A stretch of 64,000 nt of DNA from Micromonospora halotolerans (GTDB taxonomy: Bacteria > Actinomycetota > Actinomycetes > Mycobacteriales > Micromonosporaceae), in the NCBI RefSeq assembly GCF_032108445.1, contig NZ_CP134876.1, positions 310,001-374,000 on the forward strand, given 5' to 3'. The notes below the pieces were generated by a model. That model had not been told where the DNA came from, ran no database searches, and was given only the letters and a program-made list of their open reading frames with translations. A program made the translations under genes and the position numbers. Each line of letters starts with the position of its first letter. The stretch's first letter is position 1. This document shows, in pieces, positions 26,876-36,061 of the stretch.

Positions 26876-27214
26876 GTGATCTACAAGATTCTGGCCGACA
26901 GCGAGTGGGAGCAGGCGCGGGCGGACGGGCGGTTCGCCGGCACCGCGATGGACCGGCAGGACGGCTACATCCACCTGTCCGGGGCGGACCAGGTGGTGGA
27001 GACCGCCCGCCGGGTCTTCGCCGGGGCCACCGGCCTCACCGTCCTCGCCGTGGACGAGACGCGGCTCGGCGACGCCCTGCGCTGGGAGGTGTCCCGGGGC
27101 GGCGCGCTCTTCCCGCACCTCTACGCGGCGCTGCCGGTGGAGGCGGTGGTGGCCGCGCATCCCCTGCCCGCCGACCGGCCCGCCGCCGACGCGGTGGCCG
27201 AACTGGTGGCGTGA
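26876..27214 (+). CDS. DUF952 domain protein
   Basis: A small cytoplasmic protein (112 aa). The N terminus IYKILADSEWEQA, the central DGYIHLSGADQV and the later GALFPHLYAALP are the conserved blocks of DUF952, a family of unknown function with a fold related to RNA 2'-phosphotransferase/ADP-ribosyltransferase-like proteins. Two adjacent GTG codons compete. The second is chosen because TAGGCT is 6 nt upstream, as in other leaderless genes here, and because the family usually begins with IYKI. It is divergent from the two-component operon. Confidence 0.82.
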   Translation: MIYKILADSEWEQARADGRFAGTAMDRQDGYIHLSGADQVVETARRVFAGATGLTVLAVDETRLGDALRWEVSRGGALFPHLYAALPVEAVVAAHPLPADRPAADAVAELVA

Positions 27215-27365
27215 CGGCTCGCTATGCTGCGACGTGCCCGCCCGCCGGCTCCGGGAGCCCGGCGCGGCCGGGTGGCCCTGGCCCGGCCGGGCGCGCGGCG
27301 GTCAGCCGGCGCGGCCGTCCGGCACCGACGGCGCGACGACGCGCCCTGCCACGATGCGAGTTGAC

Positions 27366-27908
27366 ATGACTGACACCAACGACCGGTCCGCCTCCGTCTT
27401 CGTCCACCCGACGGCCGACGTGGAGGACGGCGCCAAGGTCGGCGACGGCACCAAGGTCTGGCACCTGGCCCACATCCGGTCGAGCGCGCAGGTCGGCGCC
27501 GGCTGCGTCATCGGCCGCAACGTGTACGTCGACGCGCAGGTCACCGTCGGCGACCGGGTGAAGATCCAGAACAACGTGTCGGTCTACCAGGGCGTGACCA
27601 TCGAGGACGAGGTCTTCGTCGGCCCCTGCGCCGTGTTCACCAACGACTTCCGCCCCCGCGCCCAGAACCCGGACTGGACCATCACCCCGACCATGGTCCG
27701 CCGGGGCGCCTCGATCGGCGCCAACGCGACCCTGGTCTGCGGCATCGAGGTGGGCGAGTACGCGATGATCGCCGCCGGCTCGGTGGTCACCCGGGACGTC
27801 AAGCCGTACCAGCTGGTGGCCGGCAACCCGGCCCGGCCGAAGGGCTGGGTGGACGAGAAGGGCGAGGTCGTCTCCCGGGACGTCGACAACCCGCCGCACC
27901 AGGGCTGA
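27366..27908 (+). CDS. Hexapeptide-repeat N-acetyltransferase, WbpD/WlbB-like
   Basis: A left-handed beta-helix acyltransferase of 180 aa, with repeats of the VGDGTKVWHLAHI / VGAGCVIGRNVYV type from residue 15 to 140. The segment VFTNDFRPRA is characteristic of WbpD/WlbB enzymes, which acetylate the 3-amino group of UDP-2-acetamido-3-amino-2,3-dideoxy-glucuronate. The partner enzymes (dehydrogenase at 29263, oxidase at 44088, aminotransferase at 45194) are all in this window. The frame is open from a GTG at 27234 with a TATGCT box 5 nt before it, so transcription may begin there. The first 40 codons look non-coding, and ATG at 27354 or 27366 gives the family N terminus. Confidence 0.82.
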   Translation: MTDTNDRSASVFVHPTADVEDGAKVGDGTKVWHLAHIRSSAQVGAGCVIGRNVYVDAQVTVGDRVKIQNNVSVYQGVTIEDEVFVGPCAVFTNDFRPRAQNPDWTITPTMVRRGASIGANATLVCGIEVGEYAMIAAGSVVTRDVKPYQLVAGNPARPKGWVDEKGEVVSRDVDNPPHQG

Positions 27909-27933
27909 GCGCGCGGCGCCGCCGCGACGCGAG

Positions 27934-27964
27934 CGGGCCCCGGCCGTCACACGGCCGGGGCCCG
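27934..27964. terminator. Bidirectional terminator between convergent genes
   Basis: A perfect 14-bp stem (CGGGCCCCGGCCGT and its complement) around a CAC loop sits between the acetyltransferase and dehydrogenase genes. Confidence 0.8.
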
Positions 27965-27979
27965 GAATTCGCGGAAGGG

Positions 27980-29263
27980 TCAGCCGCCGATGACCACGCG
28001 GCGGACGCCGGCCCACCGCGCCGGGTCGGTGACCCGGCGGCCGTCGACCAGCACCGTCACGCCCGGCAGGTCGGCCGGGGTGAGGTTGCGGTACTCGGCG
28101 TGGTCGGCCTGGATGACCGCGGCGCCGACCGGCTCGCCCTCGTAGCCGGGCAGGCCGTGCGCGGCCAGCTCCTCGTTGGTGTACATCGGGTCGGCGACGT
28201 ACGGGACGGCGCCCCGCGCGCGCAGCGCCTCGACGGTCGGGAAGACGCCGGAGAACGCGGTCTCCTTGACGCCGCCCCGGTAGGCCGCGCCGAGCACCAG
28301 CACGCCCACCCCGGTCAGATCCCCGTACGCGGCCGCGAGCAGATCGACGGCGTATTCCGGCATGGCGGCGTTGGCCTCGCGGGCCGAGCGGACCACGGTG
28401 GCCGCCGGGTCGTTCCACAGGTACATCCGCGGGTAGATCGGGATGCAGTGGCCGCCGACGGCGATGCCGGGCGAGTGGATGTGGCTGTACGGCTGGGTGT
28501 TGCAGGCCTCGATGACCTTGGTGACGTCGACGCCCACCGTGTCGGCGAAGCGGGCGAACTGGTTCGCCAGGCCGATGTTGACGTCGCGGTAGGTCGTCTC
28601 GGCGAGCTTGGCCAGCTCGGAGGCCTCGGCCGAGCCGAGGTCCCAGACGCCGTTCGGGCGGTCGAGGTCGGGCCGCTCGTCGAAGTCGAGCACCGCCTCG
28701 TAGAAGCGCACGCCGTGCTCGGCCGACGCCTCGTCGATGCCGCCGACGAGCTTGGGGTAGCGGCGCAGGTCGGCGAAGACCCGGCCGGTGAGCACCCGCT
28801 CCGGGCTGAACACCAGGTGGAAGTCCTGGCCGGCGGTGAGGCCGGAGCCCTCCTCCAGCATGGAGGCCCAGCGGTTGCGGGTGGTGCCGACCGGCAGGGT
28901 GGTCTCGTAGCTGACCAGGGTGCCGGGCTTGAGCCCGCGGGCGATGGCCCGGGTGGCGTCGTCCATCCAGCCGAAGTCCGGCACGCCCTCGGCGTCGACG
29001 AAGAGCGGCACGACCACGACGACGGCCTCGGACTCGGCGACCGCGGCGGCCGTGTCGGTGGTGGCCGACAGGAGCCCGGCGGCGACCGCCTCCTTCAGCT
29101 TGACGTCCAGGTCGGTCTCGCCGGGGAACGGCACGGCGCCGTCGTTGACCAGCTGGACGACCCGCTCGGAGACGTCGGCACCGATCACGCGGTGCCCCTT
29201 CGAGGCGAACTGCACGGCGAGCGGCAGACCGATCTTGCCGAGCGCGACGACGCAGATGTTCAT
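27980..29263 (-). CDS. UDP-N-acetylhexosamine 6-dehydrogenase (WbpA/WecC family)
   Basis: NAD-dependent two-step oxidation of the C6 hydroxyl of a UDP-HexNAc to the uronic acid. The Rossmann motif ALGKIGLPLAV is at residues about 6-16, the middle domain contains AKLAETTYRDVNIGLANQ, and the catalytic Cys is C273 in GGHCIPIYP. The length of 427 aa is normal. The frame extends to 29308, but the ATG at 29263 has GGAGGAAAG 7 nt upstream and starts the Rossmann fold. It is last in a three-gene unit with two glycosyltransferases. UDP-GlcNAc is the most likely substrate given the WbpB/E/D-like genes nearby. The WecC-like alternative (UDP-ManNAc) cannot be excluded. Confidence 0.87.
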   Translation of the reverse strand: MNICVVALGKIGLPLAVQFASKGHRVIGADVSERVVQLVNDGAVPFPGETDLDVKLKEAVAAGLLSATTDTAAAVAESEAVVVVVPLFVDAEGVPDFGWMDDATRAIARGLKPGTLVSYETTLPVGTTRNRWASMLEEGSGLTAGQDFHLVFSPERVLTGRVFADLRRYPKLVGGIDEASAEHGVRFYEAVLDFDERPDLDRPNGVWDLGSAEASELAKLAETTYRDVNIGLANQFARFADTVGVDVTKVIEACNTQPYSHIHSPGIAVGGHCIPIYPRMYLWNDPAATVVRSAREANAAMPEYAVDLLAAAYGDLTGVGVLVLGAAYRGGVKETAFSGVFPTVEALRARGAVPYVADPMYTNEELAAHGLPGYEGEPVGAAVIQADHAEYRNLTPADLPGVTVLVDGRRVTDPARWAGVRRVVIGG

Positions 29264-29267
29264 GAAA

Positions 29268-30839
29268 CTACTTTCCTCCAGAGGGCCACATTCGGCGCAG
29301 GCGGGCAAGGAACCGACCGGGGGTCACCGGCGTGATCGCGACGATCACCTGGCCCTTGTGATTGGTGGTGGGCGTGACGAGGTGGAGCCGGACGCCGCGC
29401 CGGGCCAGCCGCCGGGGCGCCGCGACGCGGCGGTCCGTCCGGAGCGGCGCCGAGGCGATCCCGCCCAGCGCGGTCACCTCGGCACGCACCACCCGACGCC
29501 CCCCGTTCGCCGCGGCGACCGCGAGCAGCCGGTCCACCGCGAAGTCCGTCCGTACGACGGTACCGGTGCCGTCGGGCGCGACCGACGTCACACCCGCCAC
29601 CTCGCCCACGCTGACCCGGACCGCCCCGGGGGCCAGTTCGGACAGCACGGCCCAGGGGCTGCGCGCGGTGACCACCAGGGCGCGGGCGCCGGCGGCGTCC
29701 CGGCCCCAGGCCAGCCCGGTCGCGGTCAGCTTGGCCAGTACCTTGCCGGCCCGGTCGGTGACGTCGTACCAGTCGTCCGGGTAGCCGAACGCCGGGTCGC
29801 GGAAGCCGACGTGGTGGGCGTACCAGCGGCCGTCGGCGATGGTGACCTCGGGCAGCGCCTTGTCGGCCTGCTGCCCGATCAGCTCCCGGAGTTGCGCCAG
29901 GTCGCCGTCGCGCGCCACGGCGAGCCGCAGCCGCAGGTCGGGCGCCATCCGGGCCAGGACGCCCTCGGTCAGGTACGCCTCGGCGAGCTTGCGGATCCGG
30001 TCGTGGACGTGCTGCTGGACGTCCGGGGAGAGGCCCAGGAACTCCGTCCGGAGCAGCTTCGCGACCTCCCAGCTGAAGTGGCGCAGCAGCACCGCGTCCC
30101 GGTGCGGGCCCGGCTCGATGAGCCCGGCCACGAACCCGACGAGTTCCTCGGCGCAGCGCAGCCGCTCCTCGAAGCGGCTGGCGTAGGTGATGTTCTGCGC
30201 GTTCTCCCGCTTGACCGCGTAGTAGTACTCGTAGTCGGCGAGGACGGAGATCTTGTTCGCCCGGAAGCAGGCCTCCAGCGTGAACGGCTGGTCGCTGCCC
30301 ATCGGCATGTCGGTGCGGAACCGCAGGCCGTGGCGCTCCACCAGGGCCCGCCGGAACAGCTTGGTGTTCGACAGCGACCAGGGCAGCGCGCTGTCGAAGA
30401 GGTCGAGCCGTTCCTGGGTGCTCCCGTAGACCGCCTGGTGCACGTAGCGCTTGTTGGTGCCGACCATCCGGCCGAGCACCACGTCGGAGTCCCAGCGGTC
30501 GGCGGCGGCCACCAGGCGCTCCAGCGCCTCGGGGCCGAGGTGGTCGTCGGAGCCGATGAAGAAGACGTACCGGCCGCGGGCGTGGTCCAGGCCGAGGTTG
30601 CTCGGTGCGGCCGGGCCGCCCGAGTTGGCCTGGTGCAGCACCCGGACCGTCTCCGGGTAGCGGGCGGCGTACCGGTCCAGCTCGGCGCCGCTGCCGTCGG
30701 TGGAGCCGTCGTCGACCGCCACGACCTCCAGCCGGTCCAGCCCGATGGTCTGCCCGACCAGCGACTCCAGGCAGGTGGTCAGGTACGGCATGGTGTTGTA
30801 GACGGCGACGACCACCGTCACGTCCGGCTGACGGCTCAC
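29268..30839 (-). CDS. Glycosyltransferase family 2 with C-terminal extension
   Basis: A GT-A enzyme of 523 aa. VTVVVAVYNTMPYL, VVAVDDGSTDGSG and the metal site FFIGSDDHLG are clear in the first 110 residues, with MGSDQPFTLEACFRANK further on. The region from about 330 to the end is a separate beta-rich domain (ARALVVTARSPWAVLSEL..., VRLHLVTPTTNHKGQVIVAITP), probably a sugar- or polymer-binding accessory module, as in TarS/TarQ-like wall teichoic acid transferases. The GTG at 30839 overlaps the stop of the upstream GT4 gene (GTGA). Its last codons carry the ribosome site of the dehydrogenase. Confidence 0.85.
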   Translation of the reverse strand: MSRQPDVTVVVAVYNTMPYLTTCLESLVGQTIGLDRLEVVAVDDGSTDGSGAELDRYAARYPETVRVLHQANSGGPAAPSNLGLDHARGRYVFFIGSDDHLGPEALERLVAAADRWDSDVVLGRMVGTNKRYVHQAVYGSTQERLDLFDSALPWSLSNTKLFRRALVERHGLRFRTDMPMGSDQPFTLEACFRANKISVLADYEYYYAVKRENAQNITYASRFEERLRCAEELVGFVAGLIEPGPHRDAVLLRHFSWEVAKLLRTEFLGLSPDVQQHVHDRIRKLAEAYLTEGVLARMAPDLRLRLAVARDGDLAQLRELIGQQADKALPEVTIADGRWYAHHVGFRDPAFGYPDDWYDVTDRAGKVLAKLTATGLAWGRDAAGARALVVTARSPWAVLSELAPGAVRVSVGEVAGVTSVAPDGTGTVVRTDFAVDRLLAVAAANGGRRVVRAEVTALGGIASAPLRTDRRVAAPRRLARRGVRLHLVTPTTNHKGQVIVAITPVTPGRFLARLRRMWPSGGK

Positions 30840-32443
30840 GCGCCGACCCCCACCGAGGTCGGGAGCGGGTCGCCGGCCGGCCGGGACGAGGCGTCGGGCA
30901 GCAGCCGGGAGTAGACGGCGTCGAGCACCTGCGCCTGCGCCTCCCAGGTCCAGCCGGCCAGCAGACCCGGCCGGTCGTACGCGGCGCGGTAGCGCGCCGG
31001 GTCGGCGAGCACCGCGGTGACCGCCCGGACGAAGTCGGCCACGTCCTCGGCCGTGAACACCTCGCCCTGCCCGGTCTCCCGGACAGTGTCCGCCATCGTC
31101 CGCACGTCGGAGACGACCAGCGGGAGGCGGGCGTGTGAATACTCGAAGAACTTGGTGATCAGCGCGATCTCGTGGTTGGGCCAGTGCTGGATCGGGATGA
31201 CGCCGACCTGCGCGCCGGACAGGAACCGGACCACCTGGTGGTGCGGGACGTAGGGCAGCAGGTGCACGCGGTCCGCCACGCCCAGCTCGCCGGCCCGGGT
31301 GACCAGACCCTTGACGTACGCCGAGGTGGGCTTGTTGACCACGAACGCGACGTGCGCGCCGGGCAGCCGGGGCAGCGCCTCGACCATCACCCCGAGGCCA
31401 CGCTTGGCGGCGGCCACCCCGCTGTAGACCAGCAGCGGGGTGTCCGGGCCGATGCCGCAGAGCGCGCGGATGTCCGGAACCGGCTCGCCCGCGTCGGCCG
31501 GCAGCTCGTCCACGGCCGGGGCGTTGAGCACCACCGCCGGGCGCTCCGCCAGCCCGTGCTCGCGGCGCAGCAGGTCGGCCAGGCCGCCGGAGACGGTCAT
31601 CGTGGCGTCCGCGTACGGCACGTACTCCCGCTCGTGCGCCACGTTGCCGGGCAGCCAGCGGGCGTTGTCCCGCCACGGCTGCACACCGGGCAGGTACTCG
31701 TGGGCGTCCCAGACCAGCGCGACCCGGCGGCCCTTGGCGGCGGCCCGGATCTTCGCGCGGGCGCCGACGCCGATCATCCGGAAGTCGTTGGCGTGGATCA
31801 GGTCCGGGGCCAGCTCGTCGACGACCGGGCCGTAGGCAAGCTCGTAGTCCCACAGCCCCGGTTCGAGGCGGCGCCACGCGCCGTCGCCGCGCAGCCGCTG
31901 CCAGAACAGCGTGTACGCCCGGTCCCAGGGACCGTCGAGCTTGCGGCTCTTGCGGGCCTGGTGGAGCTGCCGGTTGCGGAAGCCCACCCACTTGCGGGTC
32001 AGGCCGGCGAGCTTCTCCTCGGCCCGCAGCGCAGCCCAGGGCAGCCCGCCGGGCCGGCCGGCGCCGGACTCCCGGGCCGCGGTGGTCAGCGCCGCCCGCC
32101 GGACCGCCAGGTCGGCCCGCCAGGCCTTCACCGCCTGGGTGCGGTGGGCGGCGATGCCGGACGGCGGGTAGGCGAACGGCCGGCGCAGCCACACCCGCCG
32201 GAACTCGTGCCGGCGCTTGGCGAGCGGCTCGGGCATCGGGATCAGGCGGACCTCGGCGTCGCCGAGTCGCCAGCGCTGCGGCTGCCCGACGGGTGCGCGC
32301 CCGAGGAGGACGACGTCCCAGCCGGCCTCGGCCGCCGACCGTGCGGCCTTCTGCACCCGGGAGTCACCGATGACCCCGTTGTCCACCAGCATGACGACCC
32401 GTCCCCGGGTGGCCGCCGGGGCGGTCGTGCCGTCAGATCCCAT
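30836..32443 (-). CDS. Glycosyltransferase family 4 (copy A of a paralogous pair)
   Basis: A GT-B enzyme of 535 aa. It begins GRVVMLVDNGVIGDSRVQKAARSA. A central APDLIHANDFRMIGVGAR block and the C-terminal nucleotide-sugar region (YSGVAAAKRG, TKFFEYSHARLPLVVSDV) follow. A long insertion (about residues 80-190) is unusual. It is closely related throughout to the gene at 39717-41333. The ATG has a GGGCAGGA site immediately before it. It is first of a three-gene unit (GT4, GT2, dehydrogenase), with a TAGACT box at 32492-32497 on the minus strand, about 50 nt upstream. Confidence 0.85.
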   Translation of the reverse strand: MGSDGTTAPAATRGRVVMLVDNGVIGDSRVQKAARSAAEAGWDVVLLGRAPVGQPQRWRLGDAEVRLIPMPEPLAKRRHEFRRVWLRRPFAYPPSGIAAHRTQAVKAWRADLAVRRAALTTAARESGAGRPGGLPWAALRAEEKLAGLTRKWVGFRNRQLHQARKSRKLDGPWDRAYTLFWQRLRGDGAWRRLEPGLWDYELAYGPVVDELAPDLIHANDFRMIGVGARAKIRAAAKGRRVALVWDAHEYLPGVQPWRDNARWLPGNVAHEREYVPYADATMTVSGGLADLLRREHGLAERPAVVLNAPAVDELPADAGEPVPDIRALCGIGPDTPLLVYSGVAAAKRGLGVMVEALPRLPGAHVAFVVNKPTSAYVKGLVTRAGELGVADRVHLLPYVPHHQVVRFLSGAQVGVIPIQHWPNHEIALITKFFEYSHARLPLVVSDVRTMADTVRETGQGEVFTAEDVADFVRAVTAVLADPARYRAAYDRPGLLAGWTWEAQAQVLDAVYSRLLPDASSRPAGDPLPTSVGVGA

Positions 32444-32684
32444 TCCTGCCCGTCTCCGTTGTCACCAGCACCGCACCCGCGGACCCGAGCGAGTCTACGA
32501 CAACGGGTCCGCGGAAACGCCCGCCGCCGTCGGCGGTCCGCGGCCTCCGGCGTCGATTGCTACCCTCCATGCTGTTCAACGACCGGCGACCTCGTCCGTT
32601 CGCGGGCCGGGCCGGCGTCGCGCCTCTCCGACGGGCCGCGCCCGCCGTCGGATCATCCCAGCTGAGCGCGGACAGGATCGCAGC

Positions 32685-33854
32685 ATGGACGTGGTGACGA
32701 CCAAGGAACCGAGCCGGCCGACGCCGGCACCGGAGCCGGGCCGCCCCGGCGCGGGCGGGCGGCTGTGGGCCGCCGCCCGGTACGCCCTGCCCGCGCTCGC
32801 GGTCTACGCCGTGATCCGCCTGGTCGGTGTGCTCAGCGTCTCCCTCTGGGCGCGCAACGTGGGCATGTCCCTGGGTGAACGGCTCACCCGGGCCGACGGC
32901 AACTGGTACCTCGCGATCGCCCAGCACGGGTACGACGGGTACGAGAAGACGCAGAGCAACATGGCGTTCTTCCCGCTCTATCCCGGTCTCACCGCGGGCC
33001 TGGACCGGATCTCCCCGTTCAGCCCGCGCGAAGCGGCGCTGATCGTGGCCTGGCTCGCCGCACTGGCGGCCGCCTGGGGGCTCTTCGCGATCGGCGCCCA
33101 CCTGCACGACCGGCGCACCGGCGTCCTGCTCGCCGCGCTCTGGGCAGCCATGCCGCACGGCGTCGTGGAGTCGATGGGCTACAGCGAGAGCCTGTTCACC
33201 GCCCTGGCCGCCTGGACGCTGTACGCGCTGCTGCGCCGCCGGTGGCTCACCGCGGGTGTGGTCTGCCTGTTCGCCGGCCTGACCCGGCCGACCGCCTCGT
33301 CGCTGATCCCGGTGGTGGTGTTGGCCGCGCTGCTGGCGATCGTCCGGCGCCGCGACGGCTGGCGGCCCTGGGTCGCCCTGCTGCTGGCCCCGGCCGGCTG
33401 GCTGGCCTACCTGGCCTGGGTGGGCGCGCGGACCGGGCGGCCGGACGGCTGGTTCCACATCCAGTCGGCCGGCTGGGGCACCACCTTCGACTTCGGCGTC
33501 TACACGGTGGAGCGGGGGCAGCAGGCCCTGGTGCAGGTGGCCGCGCTGCCGCTGCTGGTGGTCACCGTCGTGGCGCTACTGTCGATCATGTTCTTCGTGC
33601 TGAGCGCGCTCGACCGGCAGCCCTGGCAACTGCTGCTCTACAGCGGGCTGCTGCTGCTCACCACGCTCGGCGCGGCCGGCTACTACCACTCCAAGGCGCG
33701 GTTCCTGCTGCCGGCGTTCCCGCTGCTGCTGCCGGCCGCCGTCGGCCTGGCCCGGGCCGGCTGGGCGCGGGCGGCCACGGTGCTGGTGACGCTGACCGCG
33801 TTCTCCGCCTACTTCGGCGGCTACCTGCTGCTGATCTGGACGAAGTCGCCCTGA
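32685..33854 (+). CDS. PIG-V/GPI-mannosyltransferase-like membrane protein
   Basis: An integral membrane protein of 389 aa with about nine helices. The first loop carries RADGNWYLAIAQHGYDGYEK and the next NMAFFPLYPGLTAGL, both typical of the PIG-V (GT76-like) mannosyltransferase family. SMGYSESLFTALAAW and LTRPTASSLIP add to this assignment. It should transfer a sugar from a polyprenyl-phosphate donor on the outer face of the membrane. The ATG at 32685 has an AGGA site 8 nt upstream; the open frame further upstream is non-coding. It is divergent from the GT4-GT2-dehydrogenase unit and ends at a shared terminator. Confidence 0.8.
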   Translation: MDVVTTKEPSRPTPAPEPGRPGAGGRLWAAARYALPALAVYAVIRLVGVLSVSLWARNVGMSLGERLTRADGNWYLAIAQHGYDGYEKTQSNMAFFPLYPGLTAGLDRISPFSPREAALIVAWLAALAAAWGLFAIGAHLHDRRTGVLLAALWAAMPHGVVESMGYSESLFTALAAWTLYALLRRRWLTAGVVCLFAGLTRPTASSLIPVVVLAALLAIVRRRDGWRPWVALLLAPAGWLAYLAWVGARTGRPDGWFHIQSAGWGTTFDFGVYTVERGQQALVQVAALPLLVVTVVALLSIMFFVLSALDRQPWQLLLYSGLLLLTTLGAAGYYHSKARFLLPAFPLLLPAAVGLARAGWARAATVLVTLTAFSAYFGGYLLLIWTKSP

Positions 33855-33858
33855 CAGG

Positions 33859-33895
33859 TCACCCGGTGACGGGCCGGACGGCCGTCACCGGGTGA
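33859..33895. terminator. Bidirectional terminator between convergent membrane-protein genes
   Basis: TCACCCGGTGACGG (33859-33872) is the exact inverse complement of 33882-33895, with a 9-nt spacer that can pair partly. The right arm includes the last codons and stop of the minus-strand gene. Confidence 0.75.
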
Positions 33896-35780
33896 ACGGC
33901 CGGACGTCCCAGAGCCAGACGTCGTCGACCCGCTGCCCCGGGCCGTACAGCGCGTCGAGCACGGTCTTCAGGTCGTCGTGGCGGCGGGCTCCCCGATCGG
34001 GCAGCGCCACCGCGTCGGCCTTCCAGTACCGGACGTCGGCCCGCGCCTGGGCGATCTCGGCCGGGCCGACCGCGGTCCCCCGTTCGCCGAGCGAGACGGC
34101 GGTGAGCAGCTTGGCGGTCGGCTGGGGGTCGACGCCCCACCGGCCGGTGGCGTCGGTGGCGGAGACCGGCGCGAGGAAGTAGCCCTCCGGCACCGCGAAG
34201 CCGGCCACCGCCGCGGAGCTCCAGTAGAGCGACGTCATGCCGTTGACCGGCACCGGGACCAGGGTGCGACCAGGGGCCACGTGGTCGTGCCAGGCGCCGC
34301 TGGTGACGAAGTCCGGCACCGGGTTACGGCCGCGGGCCTCCAGCGGCATGGGCAGGATCGGCAGCAGCGCGGCGGCCACCGCCACGGCGCCCACCCGGGC
34401 CGCCAGGCGGCCGGACGGCTGGTCCCGGTGGGCGGCGAGCCGGTCCCCGGCGACGGCCAGCAGCACGCCGAGCGCCACCGTGGTGATCAACGCGAACCGG
34501 GACACCACCACGGAGTCGAACACCGGCAGGTTCTGCACCAGCGCGAACGGCGCCGGGATGTCGGTGCGGCGGGTGCCGGAGGTCCAGGTGGTGCCGATGG
34601 AGAACAGCGCCGAGACGAGGCCGACGGCCCCGAGCACCCGGACCGTGATCTCCCGGCGCAGCCACCAGAGCAGGCCGAACGCGACCACCAGCATCGACCA
34701 TCCGTAGAAGCTCGCCTGCTCGGTGGTGTTCGGCGCCCAGCCGACCGCGCTGGTCGGGCCGCCGGCCACCGACTGGGTGGCGAACTTGACGAACGAGCCG
34801 AGCTTGAGGGCGTAGATGTCCGGGGTCCCCGGGTGACCGACCCGGTGCTGCGGTCCGGCGAACTGCATCCACAGCGGGTACGCGGCCGCGATCGACACCA
34901 GCACGGCGGTGATTGCGAGGCCGGGCAGCATCGGGCGCAGCCGGCGCACCGCGTCGCGGGGCCGGAAGGCCAGGTATGCCAGGACCAGCATCAGGCAGCC
35001 GAGCGCGGTGAGGAAGAGGATCTCCAGGCTGATGAAGAACTGGGCCACCACCAGGCCGCCCAACACGAGGCCGTCGCGGACCACCCGCCCGCCTCGGGAC
35101 AGGGCGATCACCCGCCACACGATGAACGGCACCAGCCACTGCGCGGTGATGTGCGGGTGACCGTTGCTGTGTGAAACCAGCGCCGGCGCGAAGGCGCAGA
35201 ACAGGCCGCCGATGAAGGCCGCTCCGCGGGACTCCACCACATGCCGGGAGAGCACGTAGTACCAGGCGTAGCCGGTGCCGGCCAGGTTCAGCGTGATGAA
35301 CAGCAGGTAGGAGAAGGACGCGCCGAAGAGCAGGGTGACCGGGGTGAGCACGAGCCCGGGCAGCTGCATCCCGACGTTGGTCATCAGGTTCACGCCGGAC
35401 GGGGCGTTCTGGAGCGTGGTGAAGAACGGGTTCTCCAGGTGGCTGACCGCGTGCGCCGCGTAGGCCAGCATCCACTCGTTGAAGCCCTGGTCGTTGGGGC
35501 GGCTGCCGAGCAGGCGCCCGTCGTAGTCCCGCCAGCCCCGGGCGGTGACCCAGAACGCGCCGGCCAGGTAGACCAGGGCGACCAGCGCGTCGACCCGCCG
35601 CCACCGGCCGCCGCCACGGCGGCCCTCGGCCGCCGCGTCCGGACCCGACCCGGTCGATGGCGCGGTCGCCGTCGGGCGCGGGGTGGACGACCCCGGATCG
35701 GACGAGTCGTCGCCCGCCGCCTCGGCACCGTCAGTGCGGACGGGCTCACGGTCGCGGGTGTCGGGCGCGGGCGAGGTCAT
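33885..35780 (-). CDS. Polytopic membrane protein, probable GT-C-like glycosyltransferase
   Basis: A protein of 631 aa. A low-complexity Ser/Pro/Asp cytoplasmic head (residues 1-55) is followed by about ten membrane helices and then a soluble C-terminal domain (about 480-631). The first external loop SRPNDQGFNEWMLAYAAHAV with acidic residues, and the later SNGHPHITAQWLVPF, resemble actinobacterial GT-C-like proteins, but I cannot name the family. The frame is open upstream to 36002. The ATG at 35780 is chosen because TAGACT (35789-35794) lies 8 nt before it and the upstream codons look non-coding. It is divergent from the GT4 gene at 36062. Confidence 0.7.
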   Translation of the reverse strand: MTSPAPDTRDREPVRTDGAEAAGDDSSDPGSSTPRPTATAPSTGSGPDAAAEGRRGGGRWRRVDALVALVYLAGAFWVTARGWRDYDGRLLGSRPNDQGFNEWMLAYAAHAVSHLENPFFTTLQNAPSGVNLMTNVGMQLPGLVLTPVTLLFGASFSYLLFITLNLAGTGYAWYYVLSRHVVESRGAAFIGGLFCAFAPALVSHSNGHPHITAQWLVPFIVWRVIALSRGGRVVRDGLVLGGLVVAQFFISLEILFLTALGCLMLVLAYLAFRPRDAVRRLRPMLPGLAITAVLVSIAAAYPLWMQFAGPQHRVGHPGTPDIYALKLGSFVKFATQSVAGGPTSAVGWAPNTTEQASFYGWSMLVVAFGLLWWLRREITVRVLGAVGLVSALFSIGTTWTSGTRRTDIPAPFALVQNLPVFDSVVVSRFALITTVALGVLLAVAGDRLAAHRDQPSGRLAARVGAVAVAAALLPILPMPLEARGRNPVPDFVTSGAWHDHVAPGRTLVPVPVNGMTSLYWSSAAVAGFAVPEGYFLAPVSATDATGRWGVDPQPTAKLLTAVSLGERGTAVGPAEIAQARADVRYWKADAVALPDRGARRHDDLKTVLDALYGPGQRVDDVWLWDVRPFTR

Positions 35781-35788
35781 GGCGTAGG

Positions 35789-35794
35789 AGTCTA
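35789..35794 (-). promoter_or_regulatory. -10 box TAGACT of the membrane-protein gene
   Basis: TAGACT on the minus strand ends 8 nt before the ATG at 35780. The same CGTAGACTC string occurs upstream of the minus-strand GT4 gene (32492-32497), so the two may share a sigma factor. Confidence 0.4.
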
Positions 35795-36061
35795 CGAAAG
35801 CCGTCGCTCCGGTCGGGGACCGGCCGAGGCGACGTCGTCGTGTCGCGGGCACCACGGGTGACCTGGGCCCCGGTGACCCGGGGCACGGTGCCCGGGCGGC
35901 CCGCCGGGCGGCGACAGGTCCGGCGCGCGGGACGGCGTTATTGTAGTGTCCGCACGCTGTCCGAGGGTCGTTACCTGGCCGTCGGCGGAGCAGGCACCGC
36001 ATCCGGCCGATCCGTCCAGGTCGCGACGCGGCATCTCCCCACCTCCCCAGGATCGGAATCG

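Noticed and set aside
27234..27365. N-terminal extension of the acetyltransferase to the GTG at 27234
   Set aside because: The extension is Arg/Pro/Gly-rich without family similarity. A TATGCT box 5 nt before the GTG may mark transcription start, so I keep the short protein and note the alternative.
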